Assembly (NCBI RefSeq): GCF_000373625.1
Contig: NZ_KB891995.1
Location: 372,001 to 436,000 of the forward strand
Source of the DNA: Streptomyces sp. LaPpAH-108
GTDB taxonomy: Bacteria; Actinomycetota; Actinomycetes; Streptomycetales; Streptomycetaceae
Direction of reading: 5' to 3'
DNA: 64,000 nucleotides
Part shown: positions 1 through 9,239 of the stretch, in pieces
Layout: each line of letters opens with the position of its first letter
Numbering within the stretch: the first letter of the stretch is position 1
Made by a program: the position numbers and the translations under genes
Notes under the pieces: model-generated
Databases searched by the model: none
Seen by the model: only the letters and a program-made list of their open reading frames with translations
Told to the model about the DNA's origin: nothing

Positions 1-18
1 CGCGAGTTCGTCCGACAT
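1..18 (-). CDS. start of a gene running off the left edge (MSDELA...)
   Basis: On the minus strand an ATG at 18 opens six codons reading MSDELA before the window ends. A purine-rich stretch GAGAGGGG lies at 28-35, about 9 nt upstream, which is an acceptable ribosome binding site. The gene would follow the gene ending at 109 in the same direction, so the two may share a transcript. Nothing can be said about the product. The main doubt is that only 18 bases are visible. Confidence 0.4.
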
Positions 19-108
19 GCGTCATCACCCCTCTCTGTCAGCGTACGCCGCCGCGATACGCGCCAAGTCGCCTTCTGCGCAAGGGCGGAGAGGGCCAGTG
101 GCCGTGTG

Positions 109-651
109 TCAGGGAGAGGCGGGTGGCGTGGTGAAGTCCAGCTCGGGCAGCCCCAGGAAGCGGGTGAGCGCGTCCACCAGGCGTTCCTCGTGGTCGAGTT
201 CGTCGGTCTCCGTGAGGGGGTCGGTCAGGTGGGCTTCGGTGAGGGCGGGGAGGAAGTGGTCCGGGGCGGGGCCGGCTGCGTCGGTCGGGGACTCGAAGCT
301 GAAGCAGGTGTGGAGGCGGGTGTCGCGGTAGTACTCGAAGCAGGGGCCGTGGGCTTTTGCCAGGCAAGGTTCGGTGATGAAGACCGCGAGTTCGGCGCCG
401 GGTGGGCACAGGGCGGCGTAGTGGGCGCCCTCGTAGTCGCCGGTGGCCGCGGAGTCCCAGGCGTGCATGTCGTGCATCAGGACGCACCAGTCGTCGCCCT
501 TGGCGTAGGCGCGGGGGCGGCGGTGCTGGGCGAGCAGGCCGCAGGTGAGCGTGTCCAGGGAAGTGCCGCGGAAGAAGACGACGTTGGTCTCCTCGTCGCC
601 CGGGCGGCGGCCGTGTATCCAGCCGAGGGGGCCGTTTATCCAGTGGCTCAT
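109..651 (-). CDS. hypothetical protein, possibly DUF6461-like
   Basis: This is a 180-aa soluble protein with no signal peptide, membrane span or recognised catalytic motif. The N-terminal third (VVFFRGTSLDTL) followed by a GDDWCVLMHDMHAWD segment resembles the layout of actinobacterial DUF6461 proteins, where a predicted strand ending in RG is followed by a Trp-rich block; that family link is tentative. An upstream ATG at 681 is in frame, but the ATG at 651 (MSHWINGP) starts the protein-like sequence. It is unusually rich in Asp, His and Cys compared with its neighbours. Function unknown. Confidence 0.65.
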   Translation of the reverse strand: MSHWINGPLGWIHGRRPGDEETNVVFFRGTSLDTLTCGLLAQHRRPRAYAKGDDWCVLMHDMHAWDSAATGDYEGAHYAALCPPGAELAVFITEPCLAKAHGPCFEYYRDTRLHTCFSFESPTDAAGPAPDHFLPALTEAHLTDPLTETDELDHEERLVDALTRFLGLPELDFTTPPASP

Positions 652-691
652 GCACCGCACGGTAGGCCCGGGCACTGACATCGCCCGGTGT

Positions 692-1642
692 TCAGACCTG
701 TGCGCGGCCGTCCTCCTGGACCTGGTCCCCGGGCGCGCTCCGGTTCTTGCGTTTCTCCGGCGGCTTGCGGGGTTGCTCGGGGCGGGTCCGGCGGCGGGTG
801 AGCCAGGTCGTCAGGGCCACGGTCACGCCGAGGGTGAGCAGGAGCCAGGAGACCGTGCGGAGGGTCGCGGTGAGGGTGTCGTAGACGGCGGCGGCGACCG
901 GGTGGGGGACGTCGGGCGGGAGGTCGGCCAGGGTGAGGGCGCGGCCGACGGTGAGGGCGAGGGCGAGCAGGGCGCCGCCGAGGGCCGTGCCGAGCGAGGT
1001 CGCGACGATCGCGCGGCGGCGGTGCACGGCCAGGGCGATCCCGGCCGAGGCGAACACGACGGCCGCCACCGGCAGCCAGAAACCGGCGACTTCCAGCATG
1101 TGGTACCCCTTGCGGAACCGGGTCAGGTCGCCCGCCGGGAGCACCGGGACGACGGTGTGCTGGACCGGGATGCGGGCGGCGAGCGGGACGTGGTCCTGGG
1201 TGAGCTGCTGCTTGACCCGGGCGGTGACGGGAGCGAGGTCGACGGTCACGGCGGCGCCCGGCGCCCCGGCGGTCGGGTCCTCGTCGCGCAGGGCGCGCAG
1301 CACCGCGTCGTGGGTGATCCGGTTGCCGGTGTCCCAGGCCAGCCGGAAGGCGGGGGTGCGGGTGAAGGAGCGGACCGCGTCGCGCACGAAGGGCCGGACC
1401 GAGGCGCGTACCGGGCTCATGTCCATGCGCTGGTCCGCCTCGCGCAGGATGCCGTCCCCGACCGCCTCCGCGATGGCCTCCCGCACGTCCGGGTCGGCGG
1501 CGAGCGGCGCCATGGTGGTGACGTAGCGGCTCGTGTCGGTGAGCGTGTACGCCGCCCAGGCCGCCGTCGCGCCGAACGGCACGAGGAGGCAGGCCAGCGC
1601 GATCAGCGCGGCCGACACGACGCTCCGGTGACGAGGGGACAC
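692..1642 (-). CDS. integral membrane protein with large external loop
   Basis: A 316-aa membrane protein beginning at a GTG (sequence VSPRHRSVV). Four hydrophobic spans are visible: one near residues 8-32 (ALIALACLLVPFGATAAWAAY) and three in the C-terminal half (near GFWLPVAAVVFASAGIALAV, GTALGGALLALALTVG and SWLLLTLGVTVALTTWL). Between span 1 and span 2 lies a soluble segment of about 150 residues, probably extracytoplasmic. The tail is very basic and charged (RRRTRPEQPRKPPEKRKNR). The frame stays open upstream to 1783 but is proline-rich non-coding-like sequence. No family name is recognised. It runs in the same direction as, and just beyond, the small membrane protein at 1797-2300. Confidence 0.7.
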   Translation of the reverse strand: MSPRHRSVVSAALIALACLLVPFGATAAWAAYTLTDTSRYVTTMAPLAADPDVREAIAEAVGDGILREADQRMDMSPVRASVRPFVRDAVRSFTRTPAFRLAWDTGNRITHDAVLRALRDEDPTAGAPGAAVTVDLAPVTARVKQQLTQDHVPLAARIPVQHTVVPVLPAGDLTRFRKGYHMLEVAGFWLPVAAVVFASAGIALAVHRRRAIVATSLGTALGGALLALALTVGRALTLADLPPDVPHPVAAAVYDTLTATLRTVSWLLLTLGVTVALTTWLTRRRTRPEQPRKPPEKRKNRSAPGDQVQEDGRAQV

Positions 1643-1796
1643 CCTTCCAGGCAAGGGGTGGCAGGGGCGGCGCGCGAGCGGGGGCGGGCGTACGGGGGAA
1701 TCCGGGGGCACTTGGGGGAAGCCGTACGGGCTCGGGGGAAGCGGGGGAACGCGTGGACCCCGGCCGGGCGGGCCGGGGTCCACGGGGCGTACGGGG

Positions 1797-2300
1797 TCAG
1801 TGGATGCGGTGTCCCGCCGCGTCCTCGCGGGTGTAGAAGCGGTAGAAGAACACGATGAACGTCACCACCGCGACCGCGATCGAGTTCCCCACCGAGCGGT
1901 AGATCGAGTCGCCGGTCTGGCTGTAGAGGAAGCCGAACGAGCAGCCGATGAACACCGTCCAGGCCGCCGCGTGCAGCTCGCGGGGCAGCCGGGGCGCCAC
2001 GGTCAGCAGCGCGATGAGCACGACCGCGAACACGAGGGCCGTGAGGAACCCGAAGAGCAGGTTCCAGCCGGTGATGGGGCCGCCGGAACGCCGGTTGGCC
2101 GCCGCCCAGTAGCCGTAGATCAGCCCGCACAGGACCGGTACGACGATCCTGAGCATCCGGTGCGTCCGGGCGTCGAACACGTCCGGCGGCAGGCCGGTGC
2201 GGGCCCGGCCGCTCTGGCCGCCGTGGCCGCCTCGGCCGTCCTGGCCGGAGGTACGGGCGCCGCCGGTCGGCGTGCCGGATGCGGGTGCCGCGTGAGCCAT
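1797..2300 (-). CDS. small integral membrane protein
   Basis: A 167-aa protein with a Gly-rich, low-complexity N-terminus of about 50 residues followed by four predicted membrane spans (RIVVPVLCGLIYGYWAA, LLFGFLTALVFAVVLIALLTV, AAWTVFIGCSFGFLYS and NSIAVAVVTFIVFFYRFY). The ATG at 2300 is chosen because GAGAGGAG lies just upstream; an in-frame ATG at 2348 lacks one. The gene is co-directional with the membrane protein at 692-1642 and divergent from the phosphatase gene at 2537, so promoters for both directions should lie in 2301-2536. Function unknown. Confidence 0.75.
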   Translation of the reverse strand: MAHAAPASGTPTGGARTSGQDGRGGHGGQSGRARTGLPPDVFDARTHRMLRIVVPVLCGLIYGYWAAANRRSGGPITGWNLLFGFLTALVFAVVLIALLTVAPRLPRELHAAAWTVFIGCSFGFLYSQTGDSIYRSVGNSIAVAVVTFIVFFYRFYTREDAAGHRIH

Positions 2301-2536
2301 GAGAGCGCTCCTCTCGCCCGACGTCCCGCAGGCGATGTCGCCCGACATCGCGGGGCGTCACCTGATGCCGCTCCACACTCCAGGGCACACCGGGGGCGGC
2401 GGCCCGGCAAGTCGGCCGGGCCGCCGCCTGCGGGCCGGAGCGCCCGGATGCGCGCGCGGTGGGTCCGTGTTTCGCTGAAGGACACGGAGGGCCCGGGCCG
2501 CCCTGACGCGGACGGGCTCGTGACGGAGAGGGTCTC

Positions 2537-3709
2537 GTGGAGCGGATCGACCACCGGGGCCAGGAGCGGGACGGGCTCCGGGTGGGCGGGTGCGGAGTGG
2601 CCTGGCTGGTGCCGTTGCTGCTGCTCATAGGCCTCGCGGGGGTGGACCTCACGACCGGGGAGCGGTTCCGGGTGGTCTCCTGGATCGTCCTGGTGCCCAG
2701 CGTCGCCGCCGCGCTGTGCGGGGTGGCGACGACCGTGGTGTTCGCGCTGCTGTCGCTGGCCACGTACGTCGCCGTGGACACCGCGTTCCCCGATCCGTAC
2801 CGGGCCGGGAACGCCGACTTCGTGCTGGTCGCGCTCGGTGGCGCGCTGGCCGTCGTCGCCGCCGAGCTGCGGGCCCGCCGGGAGCGGCGCGAGGGCCACA
2901 TGCGGGACATCGCGGAGACGACCCGCCGTACGGTGCTGCGCCCGCTGCCCGCCGGGTGGGCGGGCCTTGAGCACGCGGGGGTGTATCTGGCCGCCGACAC
3001 GGACGCCCGGGTGGGCGGCGACTTCTACGACATCCAGCCCGGCCCGCACGGCACCCGGGTCCTCGTCGGCGACGTGCAGGGCAAGGGGCTCGGCGCGGTG
3101 GAGACGGCGGCGGCGCTGCTCGGCACCTTCCGCGAGGCGGCGTACCACGAGCCCGACCTCGCGACCGTCGCGGACCGGCTGGAGATCCGCATGTACCGCC
3201 ACCGCGGCCACACCGCCGCGCTCGGCCGCTACGACGGTGAGCGCTTCGCCACCGGCGTCCTCCTCGGCTTCTCCGAACAGGACGGCGACACGGTCGAAGT
3301 CATCAACTTCGGTCACGAGGCGCCCCTGGCCGTCGGCCCCCACGGCGTACGCCCCCTGCCCGGCACCGAGCGCCTCCCGATCGGCTTCGGCCATCTGACG
3401 GGGGACCTGGCCGGTGACGTCGAGGGGCACCTGGCGGAGTCCCCGAAGGAGACCCCCGCTCCCGCACTCCACCCCGACGAGACCCTCCTCGTCGTCACCG
3501 ACGGGGTCACCGAGGCCCGTGACCGGCGCGGTGAGTTCTACGCGCTCGTGCGGGAGCTGGAGCGGGAGGTCGCCCGGGATCCGGGGCGTCCCGCGCCGGA
3601 CCGGCTGGTGCGGGCCGTGCGGGACGGGGTGCTGCGGCACACCCGGGGACGGCTCGCCGACGACACCACCGTGTTCGCGGTACGACGGCTGCCGGAGGTG
3701 TCCGGGTAG
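2537..3709 (+). CDS. membrane-bound PP2C/SpoIIE-type serine phosphatase
   Basis: A 390-aa protein beginning at a GTG with GGAGAGGG eight bases upstream. Residues about 20-110 hold three to four membrane spans. A short linker leads to a SpoIIE-type PP2C domain (about 140-385) with the metal-binding signature GGDFYD, a VGDVQGKGL segment, and the C-terminal DETLLVVTDGVTEARD and DDTTVFAVRR blocks. Proteins of this type dephosphorylate anti-anti-sigma factors in partner-switching systems that control sigma factors. No anti-sigma or STAS gene lies next to it, so the partner is unknown. Family assignment is firm; the regulatory target is inference. Confidence 0.9.
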   Translation: MERIDHRGQERDGLRVGGCGVAWLVPLLLLIGLAGVDLTTGERFRVVSWIVLVPSVAAALCGVATTVVFALLSLATYVAVDTAFPDPYRAGNADFVLVALGGALAVVAAELRARRERREGHMRDIAETTRRTVLRPLPAGWAGLEHAGVYLAADTDARVGGDFYDIQPGPHGTRVLVGDVQGKGLGAVETAAALLGTFREAAYHEPDLATVADRLEIRMYRHRGHTAALGRYDGERFATGVLLGFSEQDGDTVEVINFGHEAPLAVGPHGVRPLPGTERLPIGFGHLTGDLAGDVEGHLAESPKETPAPALHPDETLLVVTDGVTEARDRRGEFYALVRELEREVARDPGRPAPDRLVRAVRDGVLRHTRGRLADDTTVFAVRRLPEVSG

Positions 3710-3820
3710 TCCGGGTGGGGCGCTGCCGTCCCCGGTGGAGGGACCTTCCCCGTCCTCGGCGTGCCCCCAGGGCCCCACCGGTTACGGTGCTCGCAGGGTG
3801 GTCCGAACAGGGGAGGCGTG

Positions 3821-4894
3821 ATGCCCGGAACCGTGCTGCTGCTGGCGGCCTCACCGTTGGGGCGGGGACGGCAGGTGGATGCGGCCGGGGTGCTGCCGAT
3901 CCTGGCGGCCGTCGCCCCGGCGGTGCTGTCCGGGACCGAGACCGCGAACGTGGTCGAGCTGGCCGACCCGCTGGACCCGCAGGCCGTGCTGACGCGGCTG
4001 CGCGCCGCCGCTGCCGCGCCAGGACCGCTGACCGTGTTCGTCACCGGGCAGCTCCAGCTCGACCGCCGCCAGCACCTGCCCCATCTGGCGCTGGCCCGCA
4101 CCACGGCGGCCACCGTGCGCTACACCGCGCTGCCCTGGCACTGGATCAGGGAGGAGCTGCGGCTGCGCCCGGCCGGGGCCACCACGCTCGTCGCCGATCT
4201 GCACGCGGACGCCGAGACCTGGGACCGTCTGCTCGCGCACCCGCTGGACTCGGGCCGCACCGCCGAGGTGTACGGCCGGATCGCGCCGCCCGCCGCCCGG
4301 CGCGGGATCGCCCAGCCGACGTACATGAAGGCCGTCGCCACCCTGCTGCGCAGCGGGCACCGGCCGCCGCTCGCGGAGCTGCACCGGGCGGCGCTCGACC
4401 GGATCGCGGACGAGCTGAGCACGAACCTGGTGCTCACCGCGCCGCCCCGCCCGGCGGGCGATCCGCACGCCGAGCTGACCGCCGCCGTGCGCGACGGCCG
4501 GCACGCCGAGGCGGACGCGCTGGCCGCCCGCCATCAGCAGGCGGCGGCCCACGCACGCGGCCCGGCGTCCGAGGACGCGCTGCACTGGGCGGAGGTACGG
4601 GCCGACCTCGCGATGTTCGCGGGTGATCCGGCGCGCAGCTGCCGGGCCTGGCTGGACGTGGCCGGGGTGCGGCTCGCCGCCGGGCAGGCGCCGGACGCGC
4701 CCGCGGTCGAGGCCGCCGCCGATCGCGCCCACCACCAGTGGGGCCGGATCGAGGACCCGGCCCGGGCCCGTGAACTGGGCCCCGCGCTCGCCGACTTGAG
4801 GCTGAGGGTGCCGGGGCGGCGGGACGGTGCCCTGGACCACGTCCAGCGGAAGCTACAGAAGCTGACGGACCGTCAGGCCGACGTCACCAGGTGA
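3821..4894 (+). CDS. hypothetical protein, cytoplasmic
   Basis: A 357-aa Ala/Arg-rich soluble protein. The ATG at 3821 is preceded by GGGGAGG, which decides the start over an upstream in-frame ATG at 3761. The N-terminal 100 residues alternate hydrophobic strands and helices (MPGTVLLLAASPLGRG, LTVFVTGQLQLD), resembling an alpha/beta fold. The C-terminal half is helical. No catalytic motif or family is recognised. It is convergent with the LCP gene, and the two reading frames overlap by 11 bp (4884-4894). Confidence 0.7.
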   Translation: MPGTVLLLAASPLGRGRQVDAAGVLPILAAVAPAVLSGTETANVVELADPLDPQAVLTRLRAAAAAPGPLTVFVTGQLQLDRRQHLPHLALARTTAATVRYTALPWHWIREELRLRPAGATTLVADLHADAETWDRLLAHPLDSGRTAEVYGRIAPPAARRGIAQPTYMKAVATLLRSGHRPPLAELHRAALDRIADELSTNLVLTAPPRPAGDPHAELTAAVRDGRHAEADALAARHQQAAAHARGPASEDALHWAEVRADLAMFAGDPARSCRAWLDVAGVRLAAGQAPDAPAVEAAADRAHHQWGRIEDPARARELGPALADLRLRVPGRRDGALDHVQRKLQKLTDRQADVTR

Positions 4895-6500
4895 AGCCCG
4901 GCTGGATCTCCATGCACGCGTCCGCCTTCTCGCCGTTCAGCACGGCCGCGCTCTCCGGGACCTTCTTCGGCTTGGTCTTCGGGAAGGTGTCCCCGGTGCG
5001 CCAGTCCTCGCCGACGACGAGCGTCACGCCCTGGACCTCGTCCGACTGGCGGGCCCGCTTCAGCGGGATGTGCAGCGCGTCGGCCACCGCCTGGGCGTCG
5101 CCCTCCTGGTCGGGCGTGGAGTAGAGCACCTGGGTGTCGGGCTCGGTGGCGGGCGTGGTGTCGGTCGAGGCGCTGGTGAAGCCCTGGGTCTGGAGCACCT
5201 GGGCGACGGCGGAGGCGCGCTGGGGCGCCGGGGCCTCCAGGGCGGTGCCGGTGCCGTTGCGCACCCGTACGGCGATGTCGGCGGGCGGCGCGGCCGGGTC
5301 GGTGGACGTGGGGTCCGGCTGGGGCTTCTTGCCCGCGAGGCCGGTCAGCGAGTCGTCGTCGCGGACCATGGAGATGAGCTGTTCGGCGTCGCCGGGGGTG
5401 GGCACGAGCCGGTTGTGGTCCTGGGCCCACTGCACGGTGGGCAGGGTGGTCATGGTGATGCCCTTGGTGGGCACCTTCTGGAGTTCCATCGAGAGGTCGT
5501 AGAGCTTCTTGACCGTGCCGAGCCCGTCGTCCACGGTGAGCGCGTCGGTCGCGGCCTCGGCGAGCTTGCGCATCTCGGTGGGGTTGCCGAGCCGGGCGTT
5601 GGCGCGCAGCTGGCGGACCATCGAGTTCATGTACATGTGCTGGGCGTGGGTACGGCCGATGTCGGTGCCGTCCTCGAAGCCGTAGCGGGTGCGCAGCCAC
5701 TGCAGGGCCTGCTTGCCCTTGACCGGGTGGGTGCCCTTCTCCAGCTTCAGGCCCGAGCCGTGGCCTGAGGCGGTGTGCGACCAGACGTTGTCCTTGACGC
5801 AGACCGGGACGCCGCCGATGGCGTCCGCCATGGCGACCACGCCGGAGAAGTCGACCATCATGAAGTGGTCGATGTGCACCCCGGTGAGCTGCTGCCAGGT
5901 GGCGACGGTGCAGCCGGGGCCGCCCCGGCCCAGCGACTCGTTCGCCATGGAGAGGGAGAGCGCCGGGTACACCTTCTTGGTGTCGGCGTCCGTGCACTTG
6001 GGGATCGGGATCATGGTGTCGCGGGGCAGGCTGATCACCGACATGTTGCTGCGGTCGGCCGACAGGTGCAGCAGCATCTGCACGTCCGCGAGCGGCGGGC
6101 GGCCCACGTCGCCCTTGGAGCCGCCGAGCTTGAGGTCACTGGCGGTGTTCCGGCTGTCGGAGCCGATGAGCAGGATGTTCAGCGGGGTCTGGCCCTGGGC
6201 GTTCGGGGTGGCCTCCGGCACGGGGGAGTCGCCGAGGTTGAGCCGGGCCTTCTTGATGTTGCCGTTGAGGTGCTCGTAGTAGACGTAGCCCGCGGCGGCG
6301 GTGCCGATGACCAGCAGCGCGAGGGTGGCCGCGGACCACTTCAGTATGCGGCGCCCGCGCCGGGGGCGGGCCGCGCCGTCGCCTTTGCCCGCGCCTTCGG
6401 TGCCGCGTCCGCCGCCTTTGCCGCCGCGTTCGCCCTCGTCGCCCGACCGGTCCGCGGGTCCTGTCGCGAACTCCTCCGCGCGCAGGCTGTTCGCCGTCAT
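4884..6500 (-). CDS. LytR-CpsA-Psr (LCP) family cell-wall glycopolymer ligase
   Basis: A 538-aa type II membrane protein. A charged, Gly-rich cytoplasmic tail of about 60 residues (MTANSLRAEEF...) is followed by one span near 65-88 (ATLALLVIGTAAAGYVYY). The LCP domain follows, with the hallmarks NILLIGSDSR, SVISLPRDTMIPIP, and a late R-T-R-Y block then an RTHAQ segment. A LytR_C-like domain occupies the last 130 residues. LCP enzymes transfer undecaprenyl-linked glycopolymers onto peptidoglycan. The ATG at 6500 fits the cytoplasmic tail better than an in-frame ATG at 6539. A TTGACA-like box lies upstream, but its spacing to a TAGGGT is only 14 bp. Confidence 0.93.
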   Translation of the reverse strand: MTANSLRAEEFATGPADRSGDEGERGGKGGGRGTEGAGKGDGAARPRRGRRILKWSAATLALLVIGTAAAGYVYYEHLNGNIKKARLNLGDSPVPEATPNAQGQTPLNILLIGSDSRNTASDLKLGGSKGDVGRPPLADVQMLLHLSADRSNMSVISLPRDTMIPIPKCTDADTKKVYPALSLSMANESLGRGGPGCTVATWQQLTGVHIDHFMMVDFSGVVAMADAIGGVPVCVKDNVWSHTASGHGSGLKLEKGTHPVKGKQALQWLRTRYGFEDGTDIGRTHAQHMYMNSMVRQLRANARLGNPTEMRKLAEAATDALTVDDGLGTVKKLYDLSMELQKVPTKGITMTTLPTVQWAQDHNRLVPTPGDAEQLISMVRDDDSLTGLAGKKPQPDPTSTDPAAPPADIAVRVRNGTGTALEAPAPQRASAVAQVLQTQGFTSASTDTTPATEPDTQVLYSTPDQEGDAQAVADALHIPLKRARQSDEVQGVTLVVGEDWRTGDTFPKTKPKKVPESAAVLNGEKADACMEIQPGFTW

Positions 6501-6771
6501 CCCGTGACCTCCCACCCCTGGCCCGGACCCCGGGGCCACCGAAAGAATCGCCCATCGCCGGTCAAGCGGCGCGCGCTCGGCAGCACCGGTCCGGGAGCGC
6601 TCACCCTAGCCGCGCGTCCGGCTGTCAACCGTCGGCGGTGAGATATTCCACTCTTGTACAACCGGTGGATTGAACCTGTTTGCTGGGAAAGGCGCGGTTG
6701 GCCTTGGCCACAGTTTTACCCGGAGTTCCCCTGGCGGCGCTTGAAAGAGCCCTGCGCGTAAGGGCGTTGGG

Positions 6772-6978
6772 TCACCGCTGGGCGGAGCGGGCCGGTGGCA
6801 CGGAGGGGGTGTCCGGGGTGGGCGCCGGACCCGCGTTCGCCGCCGTGACCAGCGCCGCTACCGCCACCACGGCCGCCACGACACCCCGGGTGAGGGAACT
6901 GTCGTCCGCGGTCCGGCGCAGCCGGGGGCGGGAGAGCGCGCCGGTGCGTCCAGGAGCGGCCGATGTACGTCCGGGCAC
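6772..6978 (-). CDS. small single-span membrane or secreted protein
   Basis: A 68-aa protein starting at GTG 6978 (MPGRTSAAPG), with GAGG five bases upstream. A basic stretch (RPRLRR) precedes one hydrophobic segment (GVVAAVVAVAALVTAANA, about residues 32-49). A short Pro/Thr-rich tail follows. The arrangement fits an N-in, C-out membrane protein or an exported peptide cleaved after ANA. It sits upstream of the LCP gene on the same strand and is divergent from the TPR gene at 7090. An overlapping plus-strand frame (6680-7036) has no ribosome binding site and looks like a shadow. Confidence 0.55.
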   Translation of the reverse strand: MPGRTSAAPGRTGALSRPRLRRTADDSSLTRGVVAAVVAVAALVTAANAGPAPTPDTPSVPPARSAQR

Positions 6979-7089
6979 GGTGACCTCGCTACGGCGGGTG
7001 ACGAGTCGGATACACGTGAGCCGCCGATTAACCTAGGGCTGCGCGCCCCCAACGACAAGGGGGCCCAAGGGAGTTGGGGAGGACGCCCG

Positions 7090-8235
7090 ATGCGCGAGCG
7101 GAAGGATCCGGCCGCCGTCGCGGAGGAGTTGCGGCGACGCCTGGCGGACGCCCGCCGCACACTGGCCGACGGCGCCCCCGAGGAGGCCGGGGCCCGCTTC
7201 GCCGAACTCCTCACGGAGGCGGAGGAGTTCGCGGAACAGGGTCTCGCCGCGGAGCGCGCCGCCGCCCTGCTCGGCCTCGGCGAGAGCGCCCTGGAGACGG
7301 GCGAACTGACCGACGCCCTGGGGCACTTCGAGCGTGCGGCGGACCTGCTCGCGGACGAAGCGGCCCCGGTCCGCGCCCCGGTCCTGCGCGGACTCGCCGT
7401 CGCGCACTACCTCAGCGGTGAACTCCGGTACGCCGTCCACCTCCTGGAGTCCGGCCTCGCCGAACTCGCCCGCGCCGAACCGCAGGACCCCGACGCCCTG
7501 GCGCTGCTGTACGCCACCGCCATCGGGCCGTACATGGACATGGGCGCCCACCATCACGCCGCCCGCGCCGCCGAGTCCGCGCTCGCGCTCGCCCCGCGCG
7601 TCTCCGACCCGGCGCTGCTCGCCCGTACCCACCGCTCGGTCGCGCGCACCCTGCTCGCCCAGGGACGGCACGCCGAGGCGGACGCGTCCCTCGCGACGGC
7701 CGCCGAGCTGTACGACCGGCTCGGGCTGCGCACCGAACTCGCCCACTGCCACTGGATGCGCGGCTACGTCCGTGCGCAGGCCGGTCAACTCGCGCGTGCC
7801 GAGCAGGAGTTGCGGCAGGCACTGCTGATGCTCGGGGAGACCCGCGCCGCGCTCTACCGCAGCCAGGTCGCCGTCGAGCTGGCCGACGTGCTGCACCGGC
7901 GCGGCAGTTCGGGCGATGCCGCCGAGCTGCTGGCCGGGGTGCTCGGGGACTTCTCCTCCGAGCGGGGCGCGGTCCACGCCGCCGCCGCGCACCGGCTGCT
8001 CGGCATCATCGCGGAGGACGCCCACGACACCGAGGCAGCCGAGGAGCACTACGTCCGCGCGCTCAGCCTCCTGGAGCGGGCCGGGGCGGCGGGAGATCTG
8101 GCCGATCTGTGCCGGTTGCTCGGCGATCTGCTGCGCCGTGGCGGCCGTACGGAGGCGGCGCTGGACGCGTACCGGACGGGGCTCGGGCACCGCACCGCGC
8201 CGGGGAGTACGACGCTCGGGCCCGCGCAGCTCTGA
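7090..8235 (+). CDS. tetratricopeptide-repeat protein
   Basis: A 381-aa all-helical protein with no signal peptide. Repeating 34-residue-like units cover almost the whole length; examples are the segments around AAALLGLGESALETGELTDA, VARTLLAQGRHAEADASLAT and LADLCRLLGDLLRRGGRTEA, with the typical A/G-Y/L and A...P-like spacing of TPRs. Such proteins are scaffolds for protein-protein contact. The start is an ATG preceded by GGGGAGG (spacing about 7). No enzymatic domain is fused to it, and the binding partner cannot be inferred. It is convergent with the lipoprotein gene at 8279. Confidence 0.8.
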   Translation: MRERKDPAAVAEELRRRLADARRTLADGAPEEAGARFAELLTEAEEFAEQGLAAERAAALLGLGESALETGELTDALGHFERAADLLADEAAPVRAPVLRGLAVAHYLSGELRYAVHLLESGLAELARAEPQDPDALALLYATAIGPYMDMGAHHHAARAAESALALAPRVSDPALLARTHRSVARTLLAQGRHAEADASLATAAELYDRLGLRTELAHCHWMRGYVRAQAGQLARAEQELRQALLMLGETRAALYRSQVAVELADVLHRRGSSGDAAELLAGVLGDFSSERGAVHAAAAHRLLGIIAEDAHDTEAAEEHYVRALSLLERAGAAGDLADLCRLLGDLLRRGGRTEAALDAYRTGLGHRTAPGSTTLGPAQL

Positions 8236-8278
8236 GCGCGGCCGGGGAGCACCAGGCCCTGTCCTGCCCCGCGCGCGC

Positions 8279-9085
8279 TCACACCTGGACGCGGCCCTGC
8301 TTGCGCACGTCCGCCAGGCGCAGGGCGCCGACCTGGACGGCGGCCTGGGTCGCGTCGTTCGGCACGTCGCCCAGGCCGCCGTTGGTCAGCGCGAAGGCGT
8401 CCTGGCCGACCCGGACGGCGGCCACGTCCAGGGTGAGCAGCACGTCCTGGTCGTCCTCGGTCGTGGTGGCGACGGTGACGCGCAGCCCCTGGCGCTCGTC
8501 CCCGACCTCGGGCAGCGAGGCGGCGTTCACCCGCACGTCCTCCACCAGCCCGGTCTGTGTCCTGGCGGTGAAGCGGGCGCAGTCGGCGGGCATCGTGCCG
8601 AGCCAGGTCAGCGCGGCGTCCACGTCGGCGGGGCGGCGGGCGGCGATCTGGTAGCGCAGCTGGGCGCCGGTGTCGGGGTCGTCCAGGCCGACGGCGACGC
8701 GGGCGGGGGCGCCGAGCAGCGTGTCGGCGTAGAGGGCGTCCAGGAGCGGCTGGCACCGGCTCGCGTCGGTGGTGGCCTTCAGCAGGCCGTCCCGCCAGGT
8801 GGCCGCGCCCTGCGTCGCGGTCCAGGGGGCGCCGAGATCGGTCTCGGTCAGGAGCGCGGACTGCGCCTGCGCGGTGGTGAGCAGCGCCTTGTCGTTGCCG
8901 GGCGCGGCCTGGGAGGAGGCGGGTGGCTTCTCGACGGTCGGCAGCGGCTGGCGGGCGGTCGGGGGGTGCTCCAGGCCCAGGGTGGCGCAGCCGCCGACGC
9001 CGAGCAGACAGGAGACGAGCAGGGCACCGCGCACGGATATCGCACCGGTCCGCATCGGCAGGGCACCACGGGCGCGTGCGGTCAT
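8279..9085 (-). CDS. secreted lipoprotein, sensor-domain-like
   Basis: A 268-aa lipoprotein with the lipobox LGVGGC (Cys at residue 33), after a basic N-terminus and a hydrophobic core. The mature part begins with a Pro-rich linker, then a globular domain of about 190 residues with LLTETDLGAPW near its start and one pair of cysteines (RCQPLLDAL and DCARFTA). This layout is similar to the extracellular PknH-type sensor domain found in actinobacterial lipoproteins; that is inference from pattern. An AGGAGG site seven bases upstream supports the ATG at 9085. Confidence 0.75.
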   Translation of the reverse strand: MTARARGALPMRTGAISVRGALLVSCLLGVGGCATLGLEHPPTARQPLPTVEKPPASSQAAPGNDKALLTTAQAQSALLTETDLGAPWTATQGAATWRDGLLKATTDASRCQPLLDALYADTLLGAPARVAVGLDDPDTGAQLRYQIAARRPADVDAALTWLGTMPADCARFTARTQTGLVEDVRVNAASLPEVGDERQGLRVTVATTTEDDQDVLLTLDVAAVRVGQDAFALTNGGLGDVPNDATQAAVQVGALRLADVRKQGRVQV

Positions 9086-9239
9086 CGGGGTGCCTCCTGC
9101 TCGTACCGGACGGGCTGTTTCCCCTCACGGCATCACCCCGCGCCCCCTCTCACCAGCGCTCCGGTCCGTCCGGGTGAGCGCGGGGCGGGGGCCGGGCGGC
9201 GGGGGTAGGTTCGGTACCCGCGACCGAGAGGAGCCCGCC

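Noticed and set aside
6590..6630. TTGACA with TAGGGT upstream of the LCP gene as a promoter
   Set aside because: The spacing is only 14 bp, too short for a standard sigma-70-type promoter.
6680..7036. Plus-strand frame of 118 codons before the TPR gene
   Set aside because: It has no ribosome binding site and overlaps a minus-strand small gene with a good site and a proper membrane span.
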